From assembly GCA_902519075.1 (NCBI GenBank), contig CABYIO010000010.1, positions 1 to 39,276 of the forward strand: a DNA stretch of 39,276 bases, read 5' to 3'. The notes under the pieces are model-generated. The model was not told the DNA's origin. It saw only the letters and a list, made by a program, of their open reading frames with translations, and made no database searches. This DNA is from an uncultured Bacteroidota bacterium. GTDB lineage: Bacteria; Bacteroidota; Bacteroidia; Flavobacteriales; Flavobacteriaceae. Positions 8,849 to 16,980 of this stretch are shown one piece after another. Position 1 is the first letter of the stretch. Each line of letters opens with the position of its first letter. Both the position numbers and the translations under genes were made by a program.

Positions 8849-10171
8849 ATGGAAATTACCTTAAATAAAAAAAATAAGCTTATCGGAATTATTTCTATAG
8901 AAATAGATAAGAACGATTATGAGCAAAATGTAAATGATGTATTGAAAAGGTATTCAAAAACAGCAAAAATACCTGGTTTTAGAAAAGGATTTGTTCCAAT
9001 GGGCTTGGTAAAAAAGCAGTATGGAAATGCTGTGAAAGTTGATGAAATTAATAAACTGCTTGACTCTAGTTTGAAAAAATATATTCAGGACGAAAAATTA
9101 GATATTTTAGGCGGCCCGATACCTCATATCGATAATGATATCAACTGGAATTCTGAAATAATTAATTTTGATTTTGAAATTGGCTATACACCAGAATTTA
9201 AAATTAATTTAAAACCAAAAAAAGCAATAATTAAATATGAAGTTAAAGCTGACAAAAAGATGGTTGATAGTCAGATAAAAAATATCCAATCTCAATACGG
9301 AAAATTAATTTCAAAATCTAAAGTTGAAAACAATTCAGAGATAACAGCGAGTTTCACTTGCGAATCAGATGCAATAAGTAATTCTACTATGTTTAAGACT
9401 GAGAGTTTAAAACCAGCATTCTTAAAAAGAATTATAGGTTTAAAAGTACGTAATGAATTGACTGAAATTGGTTCAAAGATTTTCAAAGAAGATTATGAGC
9501 TTTCAAGAAATTTGAAGATTGAATTGGAAAAAGCAAAAAAATTTAAAAGTGAAATATTAATTAAGATTGAAGAAATAAACCAAAGAGAAATGGCTGATCT
9601 TGATCAGGATTTATTTGATAAAGTTTTTGGTAAGAATTCTGTTAAAAGTGTAACAGAAATGAAGAATAAGCTTTCTGAAGATTTTGTCAAACAATTTCAA
9701 ACTCAAATTGATCAAAAATTAATGAATGATACAATTGAATATTTAATTGAATCAACAAAAATTAATTTACCCTCTGAATTTTTAATTAAATGGATGAAAT
9801 TAAGCTCTGAAAAAAAAATATCAATTGAGGAAGCAAAAGCTGAGTATGAAAAGTCTGAAAAGGGTATGAAATATCAATTAATTGAAAGTAAAATTATTAT
9901 TGATAATGATTTACAAGTAAATTTCGAAGACCTTAAGTCTTTCACAACTGATTTAATAAAAAATCAGATGTTACAGTATGGTCAAGCCATTCCTGATGAA
10001 AAAGAAATTGAAGCAATAGTTGCGAGAGTGATGAGTAATAAAGATGAAATTAAGAGATTAACTGAACAATTAACTAGTACTAGAATTCTAAACTTTTTTA
10101 AAGATAATTTTAATTATAAAACAAAAAAGGTTGATTATGATGAATACATAAAGGAGGCATATCCATCGTAA
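8849..10171 (+). CDS. tig: Trigger factor
   Basis: Ribosome-associated chaperone that binds nascent chains at the exit tunnel. The 440-residue protein has the N-terminal ribosome-binding domain with PGFRKGFVP (ribosome contact loop, about residues 42-50). A divergent middle FKBP-like domain (about 150-240) and a long charged helical C-terminal chaperone domain follow. The middle domain is poorly conserved, common in Bacteroidota trigger factors, so prolyl isomerase activity is uncertain. It precedes clpP and clpX by short gaps, the classical tig-clpP-clpX order. Confidence 0.95.
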   Translation: MEITLNKKNKLIGIISIEIDKNDYEQNVNDVLKRYSKTAKIPGFRKGFVPMGLVKKQYGNAVKVDEINKLLDSSLKKYIQDEKLDILGGPIPHIDNDINWNSEIINFDFEIGYTPEFKINLKPKKAIIKYEVKADKKMVDSQIKNIQSQYGKLISKSKVENNSEITASFTCESDAISNSTMFKTESLKPAFLKRIIGLKVRNELTEIGSKIFKEDYELSRNLKIELEKAKKFKSEILIKIEEINQREMADLDQDLFDKVFGKNSVKSVTEMKNKLSEDFVKQFQTQIDQKLMNDTIEYLIESTKINLPSEFLIKWMKLSSEKKISIEEAKAEYEKSEKGMKYQLIESKIIIDNDLQVNFEDLKSFTTDLIKNQMLQYGQAIPDEKEIEAIVARVMSNKDEIKRLTEQLTSTRILNFFKDNFNYKTKKVDYDEYIKEAYPS

Positions 10172-10203
10172 TTCTTATATTTATAAATAATAAAATTTAA
10201 ATC

Positions 10204-10878
10204 ATGGACTTCGGAAAAGAGTTTAAAAAATTTGCGACCAAGGATCAGGGTATCAGCAGCACTTATTATAATGACATTGTAAGCAGCATGTTTCCAAGGG
10301 GATTAACTCCAAATATTATTGAGGAAAGGCAAATGAATATTGCAATATTTGATGTTTTCTCTAGATTAATGATGGATAGAATTATTTTTATGGGTACTGC
10401 TATAAATGATCAGGTAGCAAATATTATTCAAGCTCAGTTATTATTTTTAGAGAGTACTGACTCCACCAAGGACATACAAATATACATCAATTCGCCTGGC
10501 GGAAGCGTTTATGCTGGTTTAGGTATATATGATACTATGCAGCTTATTAAGCCTGATGTTGCCACAATTTGTACTGGGATGGCAGCATCAATGGGAGCCG
10601 TGCTTTTATGCGCTGGACAAAAGGGCAAAAGAAGCGGATTGACTCATTCTAGAGTTATGATTCATCAACCTTTGGGCGGTGCTCAAGGGCAAGCAAGTGA
10701 TATTGAAATAACAACCAAAGAGATCCTATCTCTTAAAGAAGAACTCTATAAAATTATAAGTAAACATACTGGGCAGAAATATGATAAAGTCTACGCAGAT
10801 AGTGATAGAGATTATTGGATGAAAGCCGATAAAGCCCTCGAATATGGAATGATTGACGAAATTCTAACCAAAAGCTAG
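10204..10878 (+). CDS. clpP: ATP-dependent Clp protease proteolytic subunit ClpP
   Basis: Serine peptidase that forms the tetradecameric barrel degrading proteins unfolded by ClpX. At 224 residues it carries Ser129 (GMAASMG), His154 (MIHQPLGG) and Asp203 (SDRDYW), equivalent to the E. coli triad. The N-terminal extension of about 25-30 residues before the conserved core may be a propeptide. It lies 32 bases after tig and 5 bases before clpX, so one transcript is likely. Confidence 0.98.
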   Translation: MDFGKEFKKFATKDQGISSTYYNDIVSSMFPRGLTPNIIEERQMNIAIFDVFSRLMMDRIIFMGTAINDQVANIIQAQLLFLESTDSTKDIQIYINSPGGSVYAGLGIYDTMQLIKPDVATICTGMAASMGAVLLCAGQKGKRSGLTHSRVMIHQPLGGAQGQASDIEITTKEILSLKEELYKIISKHTGQKYDKVYADSDRDYWMKADKALEYGMIDEILTKS

Positions 10879-10883
10879 ACAAA

Positions 10884-12110
10884 ATGAGTAAGTCTGATTT
10901 GCAATGTTCATTTTGTGGTAAGAAAAAAGATCAAACCAGACTTCTAATTGCAGGTATTGATGCCCACATTTGTGATTTGTGTATAGAACAGGCGAACGGA
11001 ATTATACTACAGGAAAATAATTCAAAGGAAAATATAAAGGAGAAGTCAGAGCTTGAGCTTTTAAAACCACAACAGATCAAATTATTTTTAGATGATTATA
11101 TAGTCGGTCAAGATTATACAAAAAAAGTTATTTCAGTATCTGTCTATAATCATTACAAAAGAATTAGTCAAGAGACTGAGAATGAAGTAGAGATAGAAAA
11201 AAGTAATATAATAATGGTTGGTCAAACCGGAACAGGAAAAACATTAATAGCAAAGACAATTGCTAAAATGTTAGATGTGCCATTAGCCATTGTTGATGCT
11301 ACTGTTTTAACCGAAGCAGGTTATGTTGGTGAAGATGTAGAGGGTATTTTAACTAAACTTTTGCAATCTGCTGACTATAATGTTGAGAAAGCTGAAAAAG
11401 GAATTGTTTTCATCGACGAGATTGATAAAATCGCTCGAAAGAGTGATAACCCTTCAATAACAAGGGATGTTTCGGGAGAAGGTGTACAGCAAGCCTTATT
11501 GAAGTTATTAGAGGGAACAGTGGTAAATGTTCCTCCCAAGGGCGGTAGAAAGCACCCTGATCAAAATTTCATCGAGATTAACACCGAAAAGATTCTTTTT
11601 ATAGCTGGAGGTGCATTTGATGGTATTGAAAGACATATTTCAAGACGACTAAATTTAAATGTGATTGGGTATAAGAGCACAGGTAAAGATTCAGTTTCTA
11701 AGCACAATATTTTAAAACATATTAACCCAAAAGATCTTAAAGAATTTGGTTTGATACCAGAAATTATTGGAAGACTTCCTGTTGTCACTTATATGAATCC
11801 ACTCAATAAAGATGCCCTCTTAAGTATACTTACAGATCCAAAAAATGCATTAATTAAACAATATGTAAAACTATTTCAAATGGATGATATTGTTCTAGAA
11901 TTTAAAAAAGATGCTTTAAATTATATTGTAGATAAAGCTATTGACTATAATTTAGGAGCTCGTGGACTAAGATCTCTATGTGAGGAAATTCTTAATGATG
12001 CTATGTTCAATTTACCTGGTGGTGAGATTAAGAAATTGATTGTTAACAAGAAATATGCTGAACAACAAATGTCTAGAATAAGTTTAGAAAAATTAAAAGC
12101 AGCTTCTTAA
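10884..12110 (+). CDS. clpX: ATP-dependent Clp protease ATP-binding subunit ClpX
   Basis: AAA+ unfoldase that feeds substrates to ClpP. The 408 residues comprise an N-terminal C4 zinc-binding domain (Cys8, Cys11, Cys30, Cys33), Walker A GQTGTGKT at 113-120, a Walker B with FIDEIDK, and the pore/sensor region ending in [12 protein letters not shown]. The stop overlaps, on the opposite strand, the stop of the GH3 gene if that gene's frameshift is repaired (12107-12109 against 12108-12110). Confidence 0.98.
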   Translation: MSKSDLQCSFCGKKKDQTRLLIAGIDAHICDLCIEQANGIILQENNSKENIKEKSELELLKPQQIKLFLDDYIVGQDYTKKVISVSVYNHYKRISQETENEVEIEKSNIIMVGQTGTGKTLIAKTIAKMLDVPLAIVDATVLTEAGYVGEDVEGILTKLLQSADYNVEKAEKGIVFIDEIDKIARKSDNPSITRDVSGEGVQQALLKLLEGTVVNVPPKGGRKHPDQNFIEINTEKILFIAGGAFDGIERHISRRLNLNVIGYKSTGKDSVSKHNILKHINPKDLKEFGLIPEIIGRLPVVTYMNPLNKDALLSILTDPKNALIKQYVKLFQMDDIVLEFKKDALNYIVDKAIDYNLGARGLRSLCEEILNDAMFNLPGGEIKKLIVNKKYAEQQMSRISLEKLKAAS

Positions 12111-12167
12111 TTATTTAGCTCTATCAAGCTTTCAATAAATTTCCTTTCATTTGATAGTCTAGGAATT

Positions 12168-13622
12168 TTATTTTGCCCCCCCCATTTTATTATTTAACTC
12201 TAACCATTTTAAAAAAACTCCTTTCTTAGAAATTATAATTTCAGGTTTCTTAAGAGCAAAATCGTTATATCTTTTTGCATCATAATCGGAGTTTTCCGAT
12301 TTTAATTCTTTATCAATTATTTCAGCAATATTAATTTTTTCAGATGGAATATTCTTGAATTCTATGAACCATTGATGGGCACCTTTTTTATTTTTTTTCA
12401 TAAAAACAGGTGCCACTGTATAATCCACAATTTCCAAATTATAGTTAGATGATAATTTATTAATTACATTATCAGTATTTTCAATAATCACCTCTTCACC
12501 AAAAACATTTATAAAATGTTTTGTTCTACCTGAAACAACAATTTTATATGGATTTAAGCTTGTAAATTTTACCGTATCTCCAATTTTGTATCTCCACAAT
12601 CCTGCATTTGTTGTTATTAATATCGCATAATTTAAATCTTTTTCAACTTCGTTTAAAGCGATAATTTTTTCATTCTTAGTTCCATATGTTTTCATTGGTA
12701 TAAATTCATAGAAAATACCATAATCTAACATTAGTAAAAGTTCATTTGAATTATTTTCATATTGAATAGCAAAAAACCCTTCAGAAGCATTATATATTTC
12801 ATAATACTGCATTGAGTTTTTATTAATTATAGCATCATACTGATTTAAATAAGGTTTGAAACTGACTCCTCCGTGAAAATATACTTCTAGGTTTGGCCAT
12901 ATTTCTGAAATATATTTCTTCTTACTTTCTTTTAGGATTTTATTTAATAGTACTAACATCCATGATGGTACCCCAGCAAGACTGGTTACATTCTCGTTGA
13001 CAGTTTCATTGATTATTGCATCAATTTTATAATCCCAATCTTCCATCAAGGAAGTCTTGTTGCTTGGTGTACTACTAAACTCTGCCCAAAAAGGCATATT
13101 ATCAATAAGAATAGCAGATAGGTCACCATAGAATGTACCATTCTTTTCATAAGGGCTTTTACTCCCTCCCAGTCTTAGGCTTTTTCCAGTAAATAGTTGA
13201 GAATTTGGATTGTTATTTAAATACATGCATAACAAATCTTTACCCGCTGCATAATGACAATCCCCAAGGGATTCATCACTTACTGGAATAAATTTACTCT
13301 TTGCATTTGTTGTCCCACTAGATTTTGCAAACCACTTAATTTTTGATGACCAAAAAATATTATTTTCACCCCTTCTGGCTAAATCTATTTTATCCGCAAA
13401 TTCCTCATAACTAAATACTGGAACTCTTTCTGAAAAGGTTTGATAATCTTTAATTGAATTGAAATCATATTTTTTACCAATAAATGTATTTTTTGCTGAA
13501 TTTATCAGATTTAAAAGTATGTCGTCTTGCACCTCATTAGGATATTTTATAAATAGCTCAATTTGATGCATTCTTTTTTTAAGAAGCCAGGAAGCAATTG
13601 AATTAATTAATGGAATTGGCAT
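12168..13622 (-). CDS. GH3 auxin-responsive-promoter family protein (acyl-adenylate/amide-synthetase type), C-terminus frameshifted
   Basis: GH3-family proteins have the ANL adenylate-forming fold; plant members conjugate amino acids to acyl acids, while the role of bacterial members is unclear. The 484 residues include the ATP-binding stretch WFAKSSGTTNAKSKFIPVS (around residues 98-117), YEIYNASEGFFA and the C-terminal hinge VVSGRTKHFINVFGEEV. As read, the frame stops right after KMGGAK. This is caused by a run of eight C (12176-12183 on the plus strand). With seven, the frame continues as QNKIPRLSNERKFIESLIEL and ends at 12107-12109, which is the usual family C-terminus (about 504 residues). 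The gene is otherwise intact. It is divergent from the DUF2797 gene. Confidence 0.88.
   Translation of the reverse strand: MPIPLINSIASWLLKKRMHQIELFIKYPNEVQDDILLNLINSAKNTFIGKKYDFNSIKDYQTFSERVPVFSYEEFADKIDLARRGENNIFWSSKIKWFAKSSGTTNAKSKFIPVSDESLGDCHYAAGKDLLCMYLNNNPNSQLFTGKSLRLGGSKSPYEKNGTFYGDLSAILIDNMPFWAEFSSTPSNKTSLMEDWDYKIDAIINETVNENVTSLAGVPSWMLVLLNKILKESKKKYISEIWPNLEVYFHGGVSFKPYLNQYDAIINKNSMQYYEIYNASEGFFAIQYENNSNELLLMLDYGIFYEFIPMKTYGTKNEKIIALNEVEKDLNYAILITTNAGLWRYKIGDTVKFTSLNPYKIVVSGRTKHFINVFGEEVIIENTDNVINKLSSNYNLEIVDYTVAPVFMKKNKKGAHQWFIEFKNIPSEKINIAEIIDKELKSENSDYDAKRYNDFALKKPEIIISKKGVFLKWLELNNKMGGAK
12176..12183. repeat. C8 homopolymer causing a frameshift in the GH3 gene
   Basis: Eight consecutive C on the plus strand, read as G8 in the coding strand of the GH3-family gene. 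It is a striking G/C homopolymer in otherwise AT-rich DNA. One base fewer restores some 22 conserved residues. It may be a sequencing error, a fixed mutation or a slippage-prone switch. Confidence 0.8.
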
Positions 13623-13664
13623 CTTTTTTTTGTAATTTACTTTCTCTTAAAATTATAAAATTTT

Positions 13665-14462
13665 ATGCATTTTGAAGGAGTTGTAAGAAAAATGACTACT
13701 GAGTATTCTTCAGTAGTTAATTATTTTATCGAATTTGAAAACAGTTATATCCATCTAAACCAATTTTTAGAAAAATTATTTACGATTGAATGTGTAGGAT
13801 ATAGTTGTCTTTCATGTTCCTCTGAAGATGAAATATTTAGGCAAGGCTTTTGTAAGACGTGTTTTTTTGAAAACCCTCTAGCAGGCGATTGGATTATAAG
13901 ACCCGAATTAAGTAAAGCACATTTAAATATTGAAGACCGAGATCTTGATTATGAAAAGAAAATTCAACTCCAACCTCATATAGTTTATTTATCAAATACT
14001 GGATCTTTAAAAGTTGGCATCACAAGAAAATCACAATTACCTCATCGCTGGATTGATCAAGGAGCACATGAGGCAATCGAGATTATTGAAACTCCTAATA
14101 GATTTTTGGCTGGAACTGCTGAAGTTGCGCTAAAGAAGTATATGAGTGATAAGACTAATTGGAGAAAAATGTTAAAAAATGAGAGAGACAACGTTAATTT
14201 ATCAAGTGTTAAAGAACAGGCAAAAACTTATATTCCAAGCAATCTTGTTCACTATTTTAATGAAAACAGTCAAGTGTTAAATATAGATTTTCCTGTTAAA
14301 AAATTTCCTTCAAAACCAAATTCAATTAAGCTCAAAAAAAACTCAAAGTTTTCAGGAAAATTATTAGGTGTTAAAGGGCAGTATTTAATTTTTGACCAGG
14401 ATAAAGTTATTAATTATAGAGGGCATGAAGGACACATATTTAAAATTACTATTAGCTCCTAG
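13665..14462 (+). CDS. DUF2797 domain protein
   Basis: A 265-residue protein of the DUF2797 family, function unknown. It contains two CxxC pairs (Cys48/Cys51 and Cys63/Cys66) that look like a small zinc-binding knuckle. Next comes a segment with HIVYLSNTGSLKVGITRK, whose layout resembles a GIY-YIG-like fold (my inference), and then HRWIDQGA. Basic residues are plentiful in the C-terminal third. It lies divergent from the GH3-family gene with 42 bases between, a pairing I recall from other flavobacteria. It converges on the queuosine transporter gene with 10 bases between stops. Confidence 0.8.
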   Translation: MHFEGVVRKMTTEYSSVVNYFIEFENSYIHLNQFLEKLFTIECVGYSCLSCSSEDEIFRQGFCKTCFFENPLAGDWIIRPELSKAHLNIEDRDLDYEKKIQLQPHIVYLSNTGSLKVGITRKSQLPHRWIDQGAHEAIEIIETPNRFLAGTAEVALKKYMSDKTNWRKMLKNERDNVNLSSVKEQAKTYIPSNLVHYFNENSQVLNIDFPVKKFPSKPNSIKLKKNSKFSGKLLGVKGQYLIFDQDKVINYRGHEGHIFKITISS

Positions 14463-14472
14463 TAAATTAATT

Positions 14473-15177
14473 TTAATCTATATTAATTTCTTCATTAATC
14501 TTTAAATCAAATTTATTTCTGAATAAATAAACACCTAAATATAAAAAGGGAGTATCAACAAGCGCCACCAAAATTTTAAATAGAAATCCTGAAATTAACA
14601 ATCCTGCAAATTGATCCCAATTCAAAATATTTGTTATACACAATAAAAATAAAATGGTGAATGTGTCAACAAACTGTGAGAAAAAAGTTGAAAAGTTGTT
14701 TCTTAACCATAACATTTTTCCCTTTGTCAGGTTTTTCCAAAAATGATATATATGAATATCAATATACTGAGCAAACAAATAACTAAGCATACTTGATAGT
14801 ACAGCAATTATAGTACCTCCGAATACTTTTGTAAACAAGGAATCATTAACTGGTGAATTTTCCATTGCAGGAACTGAATCAGCTACATATATTATTAGAG
14901 TTGAAAAAATTGCAGCAAAAATCCCGACTGTAACAACTTGGTTAGCTTTCTTTTTTCCGTAAATTTCACTGATGAGGTCAGTTATAAGAAAAGTTATCGG
15001 ATATGGAAGAATACCTACTGACAAATAAAACAGTTTTTCACCAAAAATCTCTATATCAATGGGATGCCAATAAAAAAACTTTTGAAAAATTAAATTTGAA
15101 ACTACTAAAGATGTAATGAAAAGAGATGCAAGAATCAAATAAAGTTTTTGAGCTAAAATTTTTTTTTCAGGATTCAT
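14473..15177 (-). CDS. Queuosine precursor transporter (YhhQ/VUT family)
   Basis: Integral membrane protein of the YhhQ (QPTR) family, which imports queuosine precursors (preQ0/preQ1) for tRNA modification. It has about six hydrophobic helices. Family features include the PYPITFLITDLISEIYGKKKA stretch around residues 55-75, and further on LRNNFSTFFSQFVDT. I use the ATG at 15177 (234 residues). A TTG six codons upstream also opens the frame, but a good -7 box at 15193-15200 places the transcript start downstream of that TTG. No queuosine biosynthesis gene is adjacent. Confidence 0.9.
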   Translation of the reverse strand: MNPEKKILAQKLYLILASLFITSLVVSNLIFQKFFYWHPIDIEIFGEKLFYLSVGILPYPITFLITDLISEIYGKKKANQVVTVGIFAAIFSTLIIYVADSVPAMENSPVNDSLFTKVFGGTIIAVLSSMLSYLFAQYIDIHIYHFWKNLTKGKMLWLRNNFSTFFSQFVDTFTILFLLCITNILNWDQFAGLLISGFLFKILVALVDTPFLYLGVYLFRNKFDLKINEEINID

Positions 15178-15192
15178 GAATTTGTCTTTAAT

Positions 15193-15200
15193 CAAATATA
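15193..15200 (-). promoter_or_regulatory. Putative -7 box of the queuosine transporter gene
   Basis: TATATTTG on the minus strand matches TAnnTTTG exactly and ends 15 bases before the ATG at 15177. It favours that ATG over the in-frame TTG at 15195, which falls inside the box. Confidence 0.55.
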
Positions 15201-15236
15201 GTAAATCAATTTCTTTTGACTAATTTGTTATTTCTT

Positions 15237-16361
15237 ATGGATTTTCATAAAAAATATCATATCTCGATCGGGTCTAATATTGGAGATAGATTGAATAATA
15301 TTCAGTCATCAATTGACTTAATTCATTCTAGAATTGCATCAATTCTTACAATTTCATCAATATATGAAACCGAGTCAATTGGATTTAAAGGTGATGATTT
15401 TTTTAATCTATGCGCATCGTTTAATTCTTTCAAATCTCCTTATCATATAATGAATGAGTTGCTTGAAATTGAAACTATTTTAGGAAGGAATAGAAGCAAA
15501 GAAAAAAAATATGTTTCTAGAATTATTGATATTGATATTTTATTAGTTGAGGATACGGTGATTAATTCAGAGGAATTAAAAATACCTCATCTAGAAATTT
15601 GTAACAGAAAATTTGTTTTGGAACCATTATTAGAAATTGATCCAAATTTAATTCATCCTATTAGTAAAATTTCATTTAAAGAAATTTTCACCTCTTTTAA
15701 ATCTAATCAAAAAGTTGAAAAAAAAGATTTATTTCTTAAAAATCCAGCACATTTAATTAACATAACAAATTATAATTATATAGCGATTGAGGGCAATATA
15801 GGTTCAGGAAAAACCAGCTTATCCAAATTAATATCAAGTGATTTTAATACAAAATTGATGCTTGAAAGATTTATTGACAATCCATTTTTAGCTAAATTTT
15901 ATGAGAACCCTAAAGATTTTTCCTTTAAGTTAGAGATGTCTTTTTTAGCTGACAGATATCAGCAAACAAGTGAAGATTTATCACAATTAAATTTTTTTAG
16001 TCAAAATATTATAAGTGATTATGATATCCATAAGTCATTGATTTTCTCAAAAATTAATTTAAACTCTGATGAATATAATTTATACAGGAAATTATTTTAT
16101 TCATTATATAGGAGTATTGTTAAACCTGATTTGATTATTTTTTTAAATCAAACAATTGAAAATCTGAAAACAAATATTAAAAAAAGAGGCAGAGATTATG
16201 AATCGACAATTTCTGCAGATTATTTAAAAAATATTAATCAGAGTTATTCTGAATTTTTTAAATCCAGACCAGATTTAAATGTAAAATTTATAGATGTATC
16301 TGAAATTGATTTTGTAAAAAATAGATTGGATTATTTATCCATCATAAATGGAATCAATTAG
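15237..16361 (+). CDS. folK: FolK (HPPK)-deoxynucleoside kinase fusion protein
   Basis: A two-domain protein of 374 residues. Residues 1-155 are 6-hydroxymethyl-7,8-dihydropterin pyrophosphokinase of folate synthesis: HISIGSNIGDR, the YETESIG turn, and SRIIDIDILL with Mg-binding Asp98/Asp100. Residues about 180-374 are a deoxynucleoside kinase-like domain with P-loop GNIGSGKT (186-193), a candidate catalytic Glu210 and lid KKRGRDYE. The DR[S/T] motif of the kinase is replaced by DYD (261-263). I use the ATG at 15237; an in-frame TTG at 15216 is possible. Such fusions occur in other Bacteroidota as far as I recall. It converges on the methyltransferase gene, overlapping it by 8 bases. Confidence 0.92.
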   Translation: MDFHKKYHISIGSNIGDRLNNIQSSIDLIHSRIASILTISSIYETESIGFKGDDFFNLCASFNSFKSPYHIMNELLEIETILGRNRSKEKKYVSRIIDIDILLVEDTVINSEELKIPHLEICNRKFVLEPLLEIDPNLIHPISKISFKEIFTSFKSNQKVEKKDLFLKNPAHLINITNYNYIAIEGNIGSGKTSLSKLISSDFNTKLMLERFIDNPFLAKFYENPKDFSFKLEMSFLADRYQQTSEDLSQLNFFSQNIISDYDIHKSLIFSKINLNSDEYNLYRKLFYSLYRSIVKPDLIIFLNQTIENLKTNIKKRGRDYESTISADYLKNINQSYSEFFKSRPDLNVKFIDVSEIDFVKNRLDYLSIINGIN

Positions 16362-16887
16362 TTTTTATTTTGGTGAAAAAATCCCAAATAACAATTCCTA
16401 CAGACACCGAAACATTAAATGAGTGCTTAGTACCAAATTGAGGTATTTCAACTACGTCATCGCTTATATCAATTACTTTTTGATTAACACCATTTATTTC
16501 ATTACCAAAAATTATTGCATACTTTTTTTTAAATTGAATTTTAAAATTTTTTAGATCAGTTGAATTGTCAGCTTGCTCAACTGAAATAATTTGATACTTT
16601 TCTTTCTTTAATTTTAAAATTGCATCTTGAATATTTTCAAAATAACTCCATTTTACTGAATTAGTACTTCCTAGTGCAGTTTTTCTGATTTCCTTATTTG
16701 GCGGTTTTGCTGTGATACCGCATAGAATTATCTCATCTATTAAAAAAGCGTCACATGATCTAAATATACTTCCAACATTATGCGCACTCCTTATGTTGTC
16801 AAGTAAAACTTTAATTGGGGTTTTAGAGGAGTTTTTAAATTCCTCAATTGAAATTCTGTTTAATTCACTATTTTTTAATTTTTTCAT
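16354..16887 (-). CDS. TrmH/SpoU-family RNA 2'-O-methyltransferase
   Basis: A 177-residue SPOUT methyltransferase without an N-terminal substrate domain. The three family motifs are present: NIRSAHNVGSIFRSCDAF (31-48), IIFGNEINGVN (125-135) and VEIPQFGTKHSFNVSVSVGI (146-165). These form the trefoil-knot SAM site. It uses SAM to methylate a ribose in tRNA or rRNA; small single-domain members include TrmL, but the target cannot be fixed from sequence. Its 3' end overlaps folK-dNK by 8 bases, and it is divergent from mutS. Confidence 0.92.
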   Translation of the reverse strand: MKKLKNSELNRISIEEFKNSSKTPIKVLLDNIRSAHNVGSIFRSCDAFLIDEIILCGITAKPPNKEIRKTALGSTNSVKWSYFENIQDAILKLKKEKYQIISVEQADNSTDLKNFKIQFKKKYAIIFGNEINGVNQKVIDISDDVVEIPQFGTKHSFNVSVSVGIVIWDFFTKIKTN

Positions 16888-16980
16888 TTAAGCTTACTTA
16901 AAACATTTGTTTTTTAAACAACTAAATAATAATTACATTAGTAAAGATGTAGGTATAAAAATAGTATTTAACTTATCCAA

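Noticed and set aside
12168-12190. Programmed ribosomal frameshifting at the C8/G8 tract of the GH3 gene
   Set aside because: No stimulatory hairpin or pseudoknot is apparent, and nothing in the family suggests programmed shifting; error or mutation is simpler.
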